The position numbers were made by a program, and so were the translations under genes. DNA of 64,000 nt from Maribacter sedimenticola (lineage in GTDB: Bacteria > Bacteroidota > Bacteroidia > Flavobacteriales > Flavobacteriaceae): assembly GCF_900188415.1 (NCBI RefSeq), contig NZ_FZNV01000004.1, positions 1 to 64,000 of the forward strand, read 5' to 3'. Below are positions 55,507-64,000 of this stretch, piece by piece. Numbering within the stretch: position 1 is the stretch's first letter; each line of letters opens with the position of its first letter. Under the pieces are notes generated by a model that worked only from the letters and a program-made list of their open reading frames with translations, searched no databases and was not told the origin of the DNA.

Positions 55507-57567
55507 ATGCATTTAAAGGAAGAATTAAACAAGGGCCAATTAAAGGCCGTAACCTATGCAGGTAAACATTTACTTGTACTTGCCGGTGCAGGTACAGGAA
55601 AAACGCGTACCATAATTGCACGGGCATCCTATCTAATTGAAAATGGGGCCGATCCATCAAAAATTCAAATTCTGACCTTTACTAAGAAAGCGGCCAATGA
55701 AATTGTTGAACGTGTAAAGGCCGGCCTGCCACAATCCAGTGGACGCACATTGAACGGAGCTACCTTTCATTCTTGGTGTAACCAATTGATCATTAAATAC
55801 CCCAATCTATTTGGGGCGGCCAGTTTTACCGTAATAGATCCTGACGATCAATTGGGAGTCATGAAAATGGTTGCCGGTCATCATAATGAGGCTTACGGAA
55901 AACTACGCATAAAACCTCAACAATTACTGGATGTCTATTCCTATGCCCGGAATACCAAAAAAAATCTGACGGAATCATTACGCACTTTGATTTATAAGGG
56001 TAAACAGGACAAGGATACCGAATATGAGATTACGGCAATGAAGCCCAATGTAGAACTGTTGCTCCGAGCTTATCAAAAGAAAAAAATGGAGCAAAGGTAT
56101 TTGGATTATGACGACCTGTTGTTGGTTGTGGCCACACAACTAAAAAAGAATCCCGAGGCAAGAAAACTACTTTCCCAAGATCTGGATTATCTCTTGGTAG
56201 ATGAAATGCAGGATACCAATCCGCTGCAATGGGAACTGTTATCACCTTTCATTGAAATCTGCAGTTTGTTCTGTGTGGGAGACGATGCGCAGTCCATCTA
56301 CTCTTTTCGAGGAGCTGACTTTAAGAACGTACATCAATTTAAAGAACGTGTAAAAGAATCTGAAGTCTATAAACTGGAGAAAAATTACAGGTCTACCCAA
56401 GAGATATTGGATATTTCCAATTGGTTATTGGATAAATCGCCAATTGCGTATGATAAAAGATTACAGTCTATTAGAGGAAGCGGTGAACTGCCTATTTTAT
56501 TAAATGTAAGTGATGAATGGCAAGAAGCCAATTGGGTTGCCGATGAGGTCTTAAAAAATTATACGGATGAGGACAGAAAATTTTCTGACCACCTCATATT
56601 GTCCCGTTCACAATTTTACACCAAATCATTACAGGCCGTATTCATTAGACGAAAAATACCTTACATCACGTATGGGGGGCGTAAGTTTTTGCAGGCCGCC
56701 CACATAAAGGATTTGGTCTCCTTGCTACGTATTGTCAACAATCCATACGATGAGATTGCATGGGTTCGCTTTTTAACCTTTTGGGAAGGCATTGGTGAGG
56801 TAAGGGCATCTAGGATTATGGCCGTTATCATTGCAGATGAAGGTAAGACCGAAATACCAACTTTGTTGGAAAGTGCGATACCCGGTAAGGATGGACAAAA
56901 AATATCCCAATTGTACCATGCCGTACAAAAAGAAAAGGGCAAGGTGGGAAAAATGGTAGATATTGCATATGAGGCCATGTCATTGGGCCTAGCCTTTAGA
57001 TATAGAAAAGATTGGGTGGAAAAACGAAAGGGTGATTTTCCTGTGTTAAAATTATTGGCGGATAGTTATGCAAGCCTTGGTGAGTTTATTGGCGAGGGCC
57101 TTCTGGACAATGCCGAAAAAATGAACGGTGCACCTGTGTTGAGCGAATCTCAATTGGCAACTTCCGAGAATAAGGACCATGTAATAATATCAACCATTCA
57201 TTCTGCCAAAGGTCTTGAGGCAGATGTATGCATTGTATTGAACGTATCGCCAAAATCATTTCCGTCAGCATGGTCATTAGATGATACGGATGCCATTGAA
57301 GAAGACCGGCGGGTCTTATATGTAGCACTTACAAGAGCCAAAAACAGATTGATCATCACTAGAAATACGGCTTCCATTGCCGCTATTCACGGTAAATCAA
57401 TTCCGTCCAATACAGGACAGGCTACAGATGATGCCGAAACCTATTTTCTTACCGGACTACCGGAAAAACTGGTTGAACAACAAACCATTGGCCAAGATTT
57501 CAATAAGGTAAAGGACGCACCGGAACCCAATCAAATAGATCTTTCCTCTGGAATGGATTTTAGTTAG
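55507..57567 (+). CDS. UvrD/Rep-type SF1A ATP-dependent DNA helicase
   Basis: A 686-residue helicase with all SF1 motifs: Q motif and Walker A (LNKGQLKAV, LAGAGTGKTRTI), motif Ia (ILTFTKKAANEI), motif II (LLVDEMQDTNP), III (FCVGDDAQSIYSFRGAD), IV (LEKNYRST), V (ISTIHSAKGLEADVC) and VI (RRVLYVALTRAKNRL). It is slightly shorter than UvrD (about 720 residues). It sits 217 bp after ligD and 6 bp before the exonuclease/GIY-YIG fusion, so it probably forms an operon with the latter and could unwind ends for repair. Confidence 0.92.
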   Translation: MHLKEELNKGQLKAVTYAGKHLLVLAGAGTGKTRTIIARASYLIENGADPSKIQILTFTKKAANEIVERVKAGLPQSSGRTLNGATFHSWCNQLIIKYPNLFGAASFTVIDPDDQLGVMKMVAGHHNEAYGKLRIKPQQLLDVYSYARNTKKNLTESLRTLIYKGKQDKDTEYEITAMKPNVELLLRAYQKKKMEQRYLDYDDLLLVVATQLKKNPEARKLLSQDLDYLLVDEMQDTNPLQWELLSPFIEICSLFCVGDDAQSIYSFRGADFKNVHQFKERVKESEVYKLEKNYRSTQEILDISNWLLDKSPIAYDKRLQSIRGSGELPILLNVSDEWQEANWVADEVLKNYTDEDRKFSDHLILSRSQFYTKSLQAVFIRRKIPYITYGGRKFLQAAHIKDLVSLLRIVNNPYDEIAWVRFLTFWEGIGEVRASRIMAVIIADEGKTEIPTLLESAIPGKDGQKISQLYHAVQKEKGKVGKMVDIAYEAMSLGLAFRYRKDWVEKRKGDFPVLKLLADSYASLGEFIGEGLLDNAEKMNGAPVLSESQLATSENKDHVIISTIHSAKGLEADVCIVLNVSPKSFPSAWSLDDTDAIEEDRRVLYVALTRAKNRLIITRNTASIAAIHGKSIPSNTGQATDDAETYFLTGLPEKLVEQQTIGQDFNKVKDAPEPNQIDLSSGMDFS

Positions 57568-57573
57568 TAAACA

Positions 57574-58956
57574 ATGCCAGATAAAAATTTTGCCGTCATT
57601 TCCATGACCGTCTTTGGGAAAAAGCCTAACCCGCTACGAATAGTACAACTAGAAATACAAAAGGTAAACGGGGAACATGGTACAAAAACATTTTCCTCCT
57701 ATATTAACCCAGAGCAAAGAATCCCTTTTTATATAGAACAAAGAACCGGCCTTACTGATGAAATATTGTTAAAGGCCCCTACTTTTAGGGAAGTATCGGA
57801 AACCATTCTGTTAGAATTGGAAGATTGTATCCTAGTAGGACATAACGTCTCTTTTCTACATTTTGCGCTACAATCAGAATTTAAATTTTTGGGTCATCTA
57901 TTTAAAATGCCACAAATTTGTACGCAGCGACTTTCAAAAAAACTACTGCCCCATATGGTGAATTATGAGTTGCCATACCTCTGTAATGTACTCAACATTC
58001 CCTTTTTTGACAGATTTGATATTCATGAAGAAAATGATGCGGTAACCACTTTGTTCCAAAGGCTGTTACGGTTAGATGAAGACGATAATTATATCGATAC
58101 ATTCTTATATCAAAAAAACAAAAAAGAAGTATTTGTTCCCAAGTCTACCGCATATAAGTATGTAGAACATTTACCCCCTTTACCTGGCGTATATAAATTT
58201 CAAGATATACATGGGGAAGTAATTTATGTAGGGAAGGCCAAAAATATAAAAAAACGTGTGCAAAGCCATTTTTATAATTCTTCGGAAAAAGAATTGCAAT
58301 TATGTACGGCCACACAAAGTATAGATTTTGAACTTACCGGCAGTGAATTACTGGCCTTGTTAAGAGAGGCAGATTTAATTCAAAAATTGGATCCTGAGCA
58401 CAATTACATTCAGAAGAAAGCATATATAACCTATCATATTGTACCCCAAAAAGACAAAAAGGGGGTCTTACGTTTAAAGATAGAACGGCGCCCTTATCAA
58501 CATACACCCACGGAAATCTTTTTAAAACGTGGGGATGCCATTAACCGATTAATTGAGCTTACTGAAAAATTTAACCTATGCCCTACCGCAACAGGTTTAA
58601 CAAGTAAATTGGGCAAATGCTCGCCCATAAGTTATAATGCTTGCAAAGGAATCTGTAAAGGACTGGAGGAACCCTCCGTATATAATGCCAGAGTATCCCA
58701 GGCTTTGGACTTTTTAAATAGGGAAAATGACAATTATGCGATTTTTGAAAAAGGTAGAACGCGATCAGAACGTAGTTTTGTACTTGTACTCCATGGAGTG
58801 TATCAAGGCTTTGGTTTTTTGGACCCTTCCATGGCAATTGCATCCATCCAAGACTTAGAAGGGTTATTGATGCCCAAGCGCCATACGTACCATACCGCTA
58901 AAATTGTTATGGCCTATAAAAAGAAAAATCCCCATAAAATTACATATTTAAATTAG
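57574..58956 (+). CDS. Degenerate DEDDh exonuclease domain fused to GIY-YIG (UvrC-type) nuclease
   Basis: A 460-residue protein. Residues 1-170 have the fold pattern of DnaQ-type exonucleases, but the catalytic residues are largely missing: ExoI D-x-E is Ser10-Met-Thr12, the ExoII Asp is Leu95 (GHNVSFL), and ExoIII keeps Asp155 with a His at the wrong spacing. Residues about 198-278 are a GIY-YIG domain with intact motifs (LPGVYKF, VIYVGKAKNIKKRV, and Glu in LTGSELLALLREADL), as in UvrC and Cho. The C-terminal 180 residues include a Cys-containing segment (CSPISYNACKGICKG). Probably a structure-specific nuclease partner of the helicase upstream. Confidence 0.85.
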   Translation: MPDKNFAVISMTVFGKKPNPLRIVQLEIQKVNGEHGTKTFSSYINPEQRIPFYIEQRTGLTDEILLKAPTFREVSETILLELEDCILVGHNVSFLHFALQSEFKFLGHLFKMPQICTQRLSKKLLPHMVNYELPYLCNVLNIPFFDRFDIHEENDAVTTLFQRLLRLDEDDNYIDTFLYQKNKKEVFVPKSTAYKYVEHLPPLPGVYKFQDIHGEVIYVGKAKNIKKRVQSHFYNSSEKELQLCTATQSIDFELTGSELLALLREADLIQKLDPEHNYIQKKAYITYHIVPQKDKKGVLRLKIERRPYQHTPTEIFLKRGDAINRLIELTEKFNLCPTATGLTSKLGKCSPISYNACKGICKGLEEPSVYNARVSQALDFLNRENDNYAIFEKGRTRSERSFVLVLHGVYQGFGFLDPSMAIASIQDLEGLLMPKRHTYHTAKIVMAYKKKNPHKITYLN

Positions 58957-59101
58957 GCGTATGAAGCTATATTCACCTAACTACAATAGAAAAAATTCCT
59001 TTTGACACCAATTATATAAATCTATATTTCACTGATATCCAAACTATTACTAGCATATAGACAGTGAATCAAAATATACTACATTACAATTAAGTATTTG
59101 C

Positions 59102-59188
59102 TTATTTAGATTTAATATAAATAATTTGGCAAAACAATTCCGTCCTAATATATTTGCCAAAATTATTATTTATAATTAGTCTAAATAA
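59102..59188. promoter_or_regulatory. Long imperfect inverted repeat spanning the TonB-receptor promoter
   Basis: The left arm (59102-59133) starts TTATTTAGA, passes through ATAAATAA and ends TTTGGCAAA. The right arm (59153-59188) is its near reverse complement (TTTGCCAAA to TCTAAATAA) with a few insertions. The 19 bp between is unpaired. A TTG at 59126-59128 and TATATTTG at 59149-59156, 20 bp apart, fit the Bacteroidota promoter pattern. The start codon is at 59194. Iron control is plausible from the gene product, but no canonical Fur box is seen. Confidence 0.55.
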
Positions 59189-59193
59189 AATCA

Positions 59194-61617
59194 ATGAGCA
59201 AACTATACATATTACTCGGTATTATATTCATAACGCATAGTGCATATGGACAATCATCAAAAATTACTGGAACCATTACGGATATCAATCAAACACCCTT
59301 ATTTGGTGTCAATGTTCTGGTACAAAATAGCACTTTGGGTACGCAAACGGATGAAAACGGAAATTTTAGCATTCAACCTACATCCAACGAAAAAATCACC
59401 CTGCAATTTTCATATTTAGGTTTTAAAAGCAAAGAAATAAAGCTAGACTCCAACAGTAATCAACACATAGACTTGGGCAACATTATCCTCTATGAAGGAA
59501 ATGAAATTTTGAACGAAGTAATCGTTGAAGGAGAACGACTAAATAAATTTTCTCGAAAAAAGACTGCATACGTATCCAAGTTACCTCTAAAGGATATAGA
59601 AAACACACAGGTATATAGCACAGTAACGACAGAACTTTTAAAATCCCAATTGGTCGTAAATTTTGACGATGCCCTTAATAACGCAACTGGGGTAGAAAGT
59701 CTATGGTCGTCCACGGGTCGTGGAGGTGACGGTGCAGGATATTATTCCCTAAGGGGATTTTCCGTACAGCCCCAACTGGTTAATGGCCTGCCAGGTCTAA
59801 CGAATGGTACCATAAATCCGGCCAATATAGAACGGATAGAAGTTTTAAAAGGTCCATCTGCAACATTGTTCGGGAATGCTGTTAGTTCTTATGGAGGCTT
59901 GATCAATGTAGTTACCAAAAAACCTTATGTAGGTACCGGTGGTGAACTTACCTTTACTTCCGGAACGTATGGTCTTAATCAAATTATTGGTGATTTTAAC
60001 ACTGCTCTGAGCAAGAAGGACGACATCTACTTTAGAATCAATACGGCATATACTACGGAACAAAGCTTTCAGGATGCAGGTTTTAGAAAATCCTTTTTTG
60101 TGGCCCCATCACTTTCCTATAAGGTGAACAATAAGCTTTCATTCTCGTTTTATGGTGAAATAACACAGGCCGAACAGACCAACCCTACCTTTTTATTCTT
60201 GAACAGGGCGGCACCGTCCGTAGCCACAAATCTTGAAGAACTTGGGTATAACAATAAGCTATCGTTTACCAGTAATGACTTAAGTTTGGAAAATCCCACC
60301 CAGAATTATAGGGTTGAAATGGATTATAAACTTTCAGACACATGGCAATCCCAAAGTTTACTGTCCAATAGCTCTACTTCTACCACAGGGTATTATACCT
60401 ATCTTTATGATTACGGCATTTTAGAAGGAAATACCTTTTCCCGTTACTTGAACAAGCAAAACGCCAATACACAGACTACTGACATTCAACAGAATTTTAT
60501 TGGCGATTTTAAGATAGCCTCTCTTCGTAATAGAATGGTCATAGGTGTGGATTATTTTAACCAGACCCAAACGGATAATAGTACGGGTTATGGGTTTTAT
60601 GGCAACGTTATGCCAAATGGCGGTTTTAATGGTGATAATCCATTCACGCCTGAGGTAGAGACAGATGCATACCCCCTTTCAACATCTGGCGTAGATGCCG
60701 TATTGGCTGCACAAGGGGTAAATAACATTAAGTCCAAGTTTCATATCTATAGCCTTTATGCTTCAGATGTTCTGAATTTAACCGACAATCTATCCGCAAT
60801 GATCGGTTTACGATTAGACCATTTTGACAACGAAGGTAACCTCTCTAACGAAGAGGATGATTATACTCAAACCACAATCTCCCCAAAATTTGGTCTATTA
60901 TACCAACCTATAAAGGATCGTTTGACTGTTTTTGGCAACTATCAAAATGGATTTACCAATGTTGCCCCCGTATTGGTTGGCGACCCCAATGATGGACAGC
61001 AGACACTAAAGACCTTTGACCCGGAGCAGGCCAATCAATTGGAGTTCGGCGTAAAGACCAATATGTTCAATGGCAGATTAAATGCAACGGTAAGTTATTA
61101 TGATATAACGGTGAAGGACCGCGTAATAACCGACCCAGCTTCTCCTTTCAATAAAATTCAAGGCGGAGAAGTGGTGAGCAAAGGCATAGAAATTGAATTG
61201 AACGCAAATCCCCTAAAGGGATTGAACATAAGGGCCGGATATAGCAATAACGATAGTGAGACCACGGTCTCTGACAATACTGAAATTTTAAACAGAAGAC
61301 CCTTGGAGGCAGGCCCGGAAACTTTATACAACCTTTGGGCCAATTATGAATTCCAATCAGGCCAATTTGATGGTTTTGGCCTAGGTTTTGGTTTAAATGG
61401 ATCAAGTGAGCGTTTTGCAATTAATTATGCATCTACCGGTGAATTCATTTTGCCCAGCTACACCATTGCCAATGCATCCATCTTCTATCAAGCCAACAAC
61501 TACAGGCTGGGGGTAAAATTGAACAACGCATTTAATAAGGAATATTATAAAGGATGGACAACTATTTCTCCACAGACACCTAGAGCATTACTGGCCAACC
61601 TTACCTATACCTTCTAA
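59194..61617 (+). CDS. TonB-dependent siderophore-type outer-membrane receptor
   Basis: An 807-residue receptor with a signal peptide (residues 1-19, ending AYGQ). A carboxypeptidase-regulatory-like domain (ITGTITDINQTPLFGVNVLV) covers about 22-105, then comes a plug with NPANIERIEVLKGPSATLFG and SYGGLINVVTKKPY, features of ferric-siderophore receptors (FhuA/FecA class). The barrel ends RALLANLTYTF with the terminal Phe. It is followed by a terminator-like hairpin and a PepSY membrane gene, a common siderophore-iron pair. The ligand is unknown. Confidence 0.9.
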   Translation: MSKLYILLGIIFITHSAYGQSSKITGTITDINQTPLFGVNVLVQNSTLGTQTDENGNFSIQPTSNEKITLQFSYLGFKSKEIKLDSNSNQHIDLGNIILYEGNEILNEVIVEGERLNKFSRKKTAYVSKLPLKDIENTQVYSTVTTELLKSQLVVNFDDALNNATGVESLWSSTGRGGDGAGYYSLRGFSVQPQLVNGLPGLTNGTINPANIERIEVLKGPSATLFGNAVSSYGGLINVVTKKPYVGTGGELTFTSGTYGLNQIIGDFNTALSKKDDIYFRINTAYTTEQSFQDAGFRKSFFVAPSLSYKVNNKLSFSFYGEITQAEQTNPTFLFLNRAAPSVATNLEELGYNNKLSFTSNDLSLENPTQNYRVEMDYKLSDTWQSQSLLSNSSTSTTGYYTYLYDYGILEGNTFSRYLNKQNANTQTTDIQQNFIGDFKIASLRNRMVIGVDYFNQTQTDNSTGYGFYGNVMPNGGFNGDNPFTPEVETDAYPLSTSGVDAVLAAQGVNNIKSKFHIYSLYASDVLNLTDNLSAMIGLRLDHFDNEGNLSNEEDDYTQTTISPKFGLLYQPIKDRLTVFGNYQNGFTNVAPVLVGDPNDGQQTLKTFDPEQANQLEFGVKTNMFNGRLNATVSYYDITVKDRVITDPASPFNKIQGGEVVSKGIEIELNANPLKGLNIRAGYSNNDSETTVSDNTEILNRRPLEAGPETLYNLWANYEFQSGQFDGFGLGFGLNGSSERFAINYASTGEFILPSYTIANASIFYQANNYRLGVKLNNAFNKEYYKGWTTISPQTPRALLANLTYTF

Positions 61618-61634
61618 ACGAAATGAATTTAACC

Positions 61635-61664
61635 AAGGGCAACTTTTATATAAAGTTGCCCTTT
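61635..61664 (+). terminator. Hairpin terminator or attenuator between receptor and PepSY genes
   Basis: A 12-bp perfect stem AAGGGCAACTTT / AAAGTTGCCCTT with a 5-nt loop sits in a 61-bp gap, followed by TTAATTTC. As the T tract is short, read-through into the PepSY gene is likely, giving lower expression of the second gene. Confidence 0.75.
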
Positions 61665-61678
61665 AATTTCTAAAGGAA

Positions 61679-62806
61679 ATGACAATTAGAAAATTCATAT
61701 TGCAACTACACAAAATTTTGGGTCTGGTCACGGGCGTTGTGGTTTTTATTGTGGCCATAACCGGTTGCTGTTGGTCATTTAGGGAAGAGATAGAAAGTTT
61801 TTATGATGGTTACAAAAAAGTAATGCCCCAAGAGCTTCCTATGCTTACCCCAAGCAAAGCTAGGGATATAGCCATGAAAGTATTGCCTGGACATCATGTA
61901 CACGGTACCTTGTACCAACAAGCGGATGATGCCATAGAGGTTATTTTTTATGATCTTGAACCAGAATTTTATCAAAGTGTATTCCTTGATCCGTATACAG
62001 GAAAAGTTATAAAGGTTGTTGACCATTTTTCCGGTTTTTTTGCCTTTATCCTTGATGGCCATATGCACCTTTGGTTACCTAAAAAAATAGGCGCTCAAGT
62101 AGTAGGTATTTCTATACTGGTCTTTATGGTAATAATCATCTCCGGAATATTCCTGTGGCTTCCCAAAAAACGAAAAAACCTAAAACAGCGATTAACGTTC
62201 GATTGGAAACAAACCACCCGATGGAAACGTAAGAACTTTGACTTACATACCGTTATTGGGTTTTATATATGTTCACTGGCCCTACTACTTGCATTTACAG
62301 GTACCATAATGTCCTATACATGGTTTCATTATGCAGTATATAAGTCAATTGGCGGACAAAAAGATGTGGAGTTCATTATTCCTGCCAATAAAAGTAACGG
62401 CCAAGAATTGGGCAACATATTGCCAATGGATGCACTGGTTACCAAATTAAGGCAAGAATCCCCAGATGCCAAAAGTATAGAACTGCACTATCCTGCTACG
62501 GAAAATGAAAGTATTTATGTTGAAATTTCTAATAGTGACGGTTTGTATTATAATGCCGACTATAGATTTTTTGACCAGCACACATTGGAAGAAATTGAAA
62601 CTCCAAGCCTGTATGGAAAATATGAAAACGCCAAGGCCGCGGACAAATTACTTAGGATGAACTATGATATACATATAGGTGCCATAGGCGGACTTGCAGG
62701 AAAAACAATCGCATTTTTGATAAGCCTGTTAACGGCAACATTACCCGTAACGGGTGCATTCTTATGGTATGGCAGGCATTATAAAAAAAGGTCAACAAAT
62801 ACATAA
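61679..62806 (+). CDS. PepSY-associated transmembrane protein (siderophore iron uptake/reduction type)
   Basis: A 375-residue inner-membrane protein of the PepSY_TM family. It begins FILQLHKILGLVTGVVVFIVAITGCCWSF (first helix, His in the loop before it), has a periplasmic PepSY-like region (about 45-125), a helix pair near 140-160 and 195-220 with GHMHLWLP and DLHTVIGFYICSLALLLAFTG, and a last helix at about 340-365. Conserved His residues at helix ends suggest haem or metal binding. Genes of this family beside siderophore receptors are thought to help reduce or take up ferric siderophores; some members are proven reductases. Confidence 0.82.
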   Translation: MTIRKFILQLHKILGLVTGVVVFIVAITGCCWSFREEIESFYDGYKKVMPQELPMLTPSKARDIAMKVLPGHHVHGTLYQQADDAIEVIFYDLEPEFYQSVFLDPYTGKVIKVVDHFSGFFAFILDGHMHLWLPKKIGAQVVGISILVFMVIIISGIFLWLPKKRKNLKQRLTFDWKQTTRWKRKNFDLHTVIGFYICSLALLLAFTGTIMSYTWFHYAVYKSIGGQKDVEFIIPANKSNGQELGNILPMDALVTKLRQESPDAKSIELHYPATENESIYVEISNSDGLYYNADYRFFDQHTLEEIETPSLYGKYENAKAADKLLRMNYDIHIGAIGGLAGKTIAFLISLLTATLPVTGAFLWYGRHYKKRSTNT

Positions 62807-62942
62807 TGGTTTACATCAAATCACTTCATTGTTCCATAAAAAATCCAAACAATGGTAAGATGTAAGTTTATTAACACATTTATCTTTGCAATAAGGTCAT
62901 TCAAAGAGTCTTATAGGGGTATTTAATTCGCACTCAAAATCG

Positions 62943-62950
62943 TACTTTTG
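62943..62950 (+). promoter_or_regulatory. Candidate uvrA promoter -7 box
   Basis: TACTTTTG fits TAnnTTTG and ends 18 bp before the uvrA start. A second match, TATCTTTG, lies at 62881-62888. Neither has a clear TTG at the proper -33 distance, so which is used is uncertain. Confidence 0.4.
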
Positions 62951-62968
62951 CAACTTTGCTATGAATAC

Positions 62969-64000
62969 ATGATTGAATACGAAGAAAATATAGAGGTCAA
63001 GGGCGCACGTGTGCACAACCTTAAAAATATAGATGTTACCATACCCAGAAATAAGCTTGTAGTCATAACGGGGCTATCTGGCAGTGGAAAATCTTCCCTA
63101 GCTTTTGATACCATTTATGCCGAAGGACAACGACGGTACATAGAAACGTTCTCGGCTTATGCCAGACAATTTTTAGGAGGTCTTGAACGACCGGATGTAG
63201 ATAAGATAGACGGTTTATCGCCGGTTATCGCCATTGAACAAAAAACCACTTCCAAATCTCCAAGATCAACCGTAGGTACTATTACGGAAGTTTATGATTT
63301 CTTACGCTTACTTTTTGCACGTGCCGCAGATGCGCATAGTTATAATACGGGCGAAAAAATGGTAAGTTATAGTGATGAGCAGATCAAGAATCTAATTATT
63401 GCATCCTATGCCGATAAGAAAATCAATATTTTGGCACCTATAATTAAATCCAGAAAAGGACACTATAGGGAACTATTTGAGCAAATTGCCAAACAGGGCT
63501 TTGTAAAAGTAAGGGTAGACGGGGAAATCAAGGACCTGGTCAAAGGCATGAAGGTTGACCGTTACAAAACACATGATATTGAAATAGTAATTGACCGCTT
63601 AAAGGTCGTTGAAAGTGAAGACTTTCATAAACGTCTTTCCGAAACCATCAATACCGCAATGTACAGTGGTAACAATGTATTAATGGTCTTGGAAGAAGGT
63701 ACAGAGGTTCCAAGGTATTTTAGCAGGGACTTAATGTGCCCAACCACCGGCATCTCCTACCCTACACCAGAACCAAATACTTTTTCCTTCAATTCCCCAA
63801 AAGGCATGTGTCCCTACTGCAGTGGTCTTGGACATGTATATGAGGTCAATGAAAAGAAGATTTTTCCCAACAAGAAATTATCCATAAAGGCGGGAGGAAT
63901 TGCTCCACTAGGAGAATTTAAAAAATCATGGGCCTTCAAACAGATAGAAACTATTGCCCAACGGTACAACTTTGAACTGACCGATGCAATTGCGGACATA
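62969..64000 (+). CDS. uvrA: Excinuclease ABC subunit A (5' part, cut by right edge)
   Basis: 344 codons are present with no stop, about a third of the usual 940-residue protein. The N-terminus reads [20 protein letters not shown], followed by Walker [15 protein letters not shown] and the block [19 protein letters not shown]. Then come [16 protein letters not shown] and the region of the first zinc site ([15 protein letters not shown]). UvrA recognises bulky DNA damage with UvrB. It is the first of its unit, in its own transcript by the promoter-like boxes upstream. Its presence near the GIY-YIG fusion extends the repair theme of this part of the window. Confidence 0.96.
   Translation, partial: MIEYEENIEVKGARVHNLKNIDVTIPRNKLVVITGLSGSGKSSLAFDTIYAEGQRRYIETFSAYARQFLGGLERPDVDKIDGLSPVIAIEQKTTSKSPRSTVGTITEVYDFLRLLFARAADAHSYNTGEKMVSYSDEQIKNLIIASYADKKINILAPIIKSRKGHYRELFEQIAKQGFVKVRVDGEIKDLVKGMKVDRYKTHDIEIVIDRLKVVESEDFHKRLSETINTAMYSGNNVLMVLEEGTEVPRYFSRDLMCPTTGISYPTPEPNTFSFNSPKGMCPYCSGLGHVYEVNEKKIFPNKKLSIKAGGIAPLGEFKKSWAFKQIETIAQRYNFELTDAIADI

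Overview
The window comes from a low-GC marine-type member of the Flavobacteriaceae (Bacteroidota). The evidence is SusC/SusD polysaccharide utilisation, membrane-bound propeller/LuxR regulators, DUF6090 proteins, promoters resembling the Bacteroidota -7 box TAnnTTTG, and a lack of strong Shine-Dalgarno sites. I would not name a genus from sequence reading alone. No CRISPR array, complete tRNA, rRNA or intact transposon was seen.

Region 1 (1-17.4 kb) is two divergent operons facing away from a 467-bp intergenic region. Leftward run seven tightly packed genes for exported proteins: two proteins with a shared C-terminal 'tail' module, a Skp/OmpH-like chaperone, a lipoprotein, a small secreted protein, a 1705-residue RHS/YD-type protein, and a BACON-domain protein that runs off the left edge. 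Rightward run a response regulator and a compact type II secretion/type IV pilus-like set: pseudopilin, prepilin peptidase, GspE ATPase, GspD secretin, and GspL- and GspM-like assembly proteins. No GspF platform protein is present. This pairing of an incomplete pilus-type machine with RHS-like surface proteins is my best candidate for an undescribed system.

Region 2 (17.4-27.7 kb) is an accessory stretch. It opens with what looks like the 3' end of a tRNA next to three GAACAC repeats at exact 12-bp spacing, a possible relic attachment site, followed by a terminator. Then come loosely spaced single genes: a propeller lipoprotein, a frameshifted propeller protein, an alpha/beta hydrolase with TPRs, an HExxH metallopeptidase, two DUF6090 proteins, a GNAT acetyltransferase and an unknown pair.

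Region 3 (27.7-45.8 kb) is a polysaccharide utilisation locus. A membrane-spanning propeller-LuxR regulator is followed by SusC, SusD, a double LamG-like lipoprotein, two GH144-type endo-beta-1,2-glucanases, an esterase, a GH3 beta-glucosidase and a formylglycine-type sulfatase-superfamily lipoprotein. The likely substrate is beta-1,2-glucan, perhaps a decorated one. A third DUF6090 gene follows.

Region 4 (45.8-49.5 kb, leftward) encodes a three-subunit molybdenum aldehyde oxidoreductase of PaoABC type.

Region 5 (49.8-59 kb) is a DNA-repair island: umuDC behind a two-copy operator, a small unknown gene, Ku, a three-domain LigD, a UvrD-type helicase, and a fusion of a degenerate DEDDh exonuclease domain to a GIY-YIG nuclease. 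The UmuD-like protein has lost the residue matching the catalytic lysine.

Region 6 (59-64 kb) holds a siderophore-type TonB receptor behind a long inverted repeat, a PepSY membrane protein, and the 5' part of uvrA, cut by the right edge.
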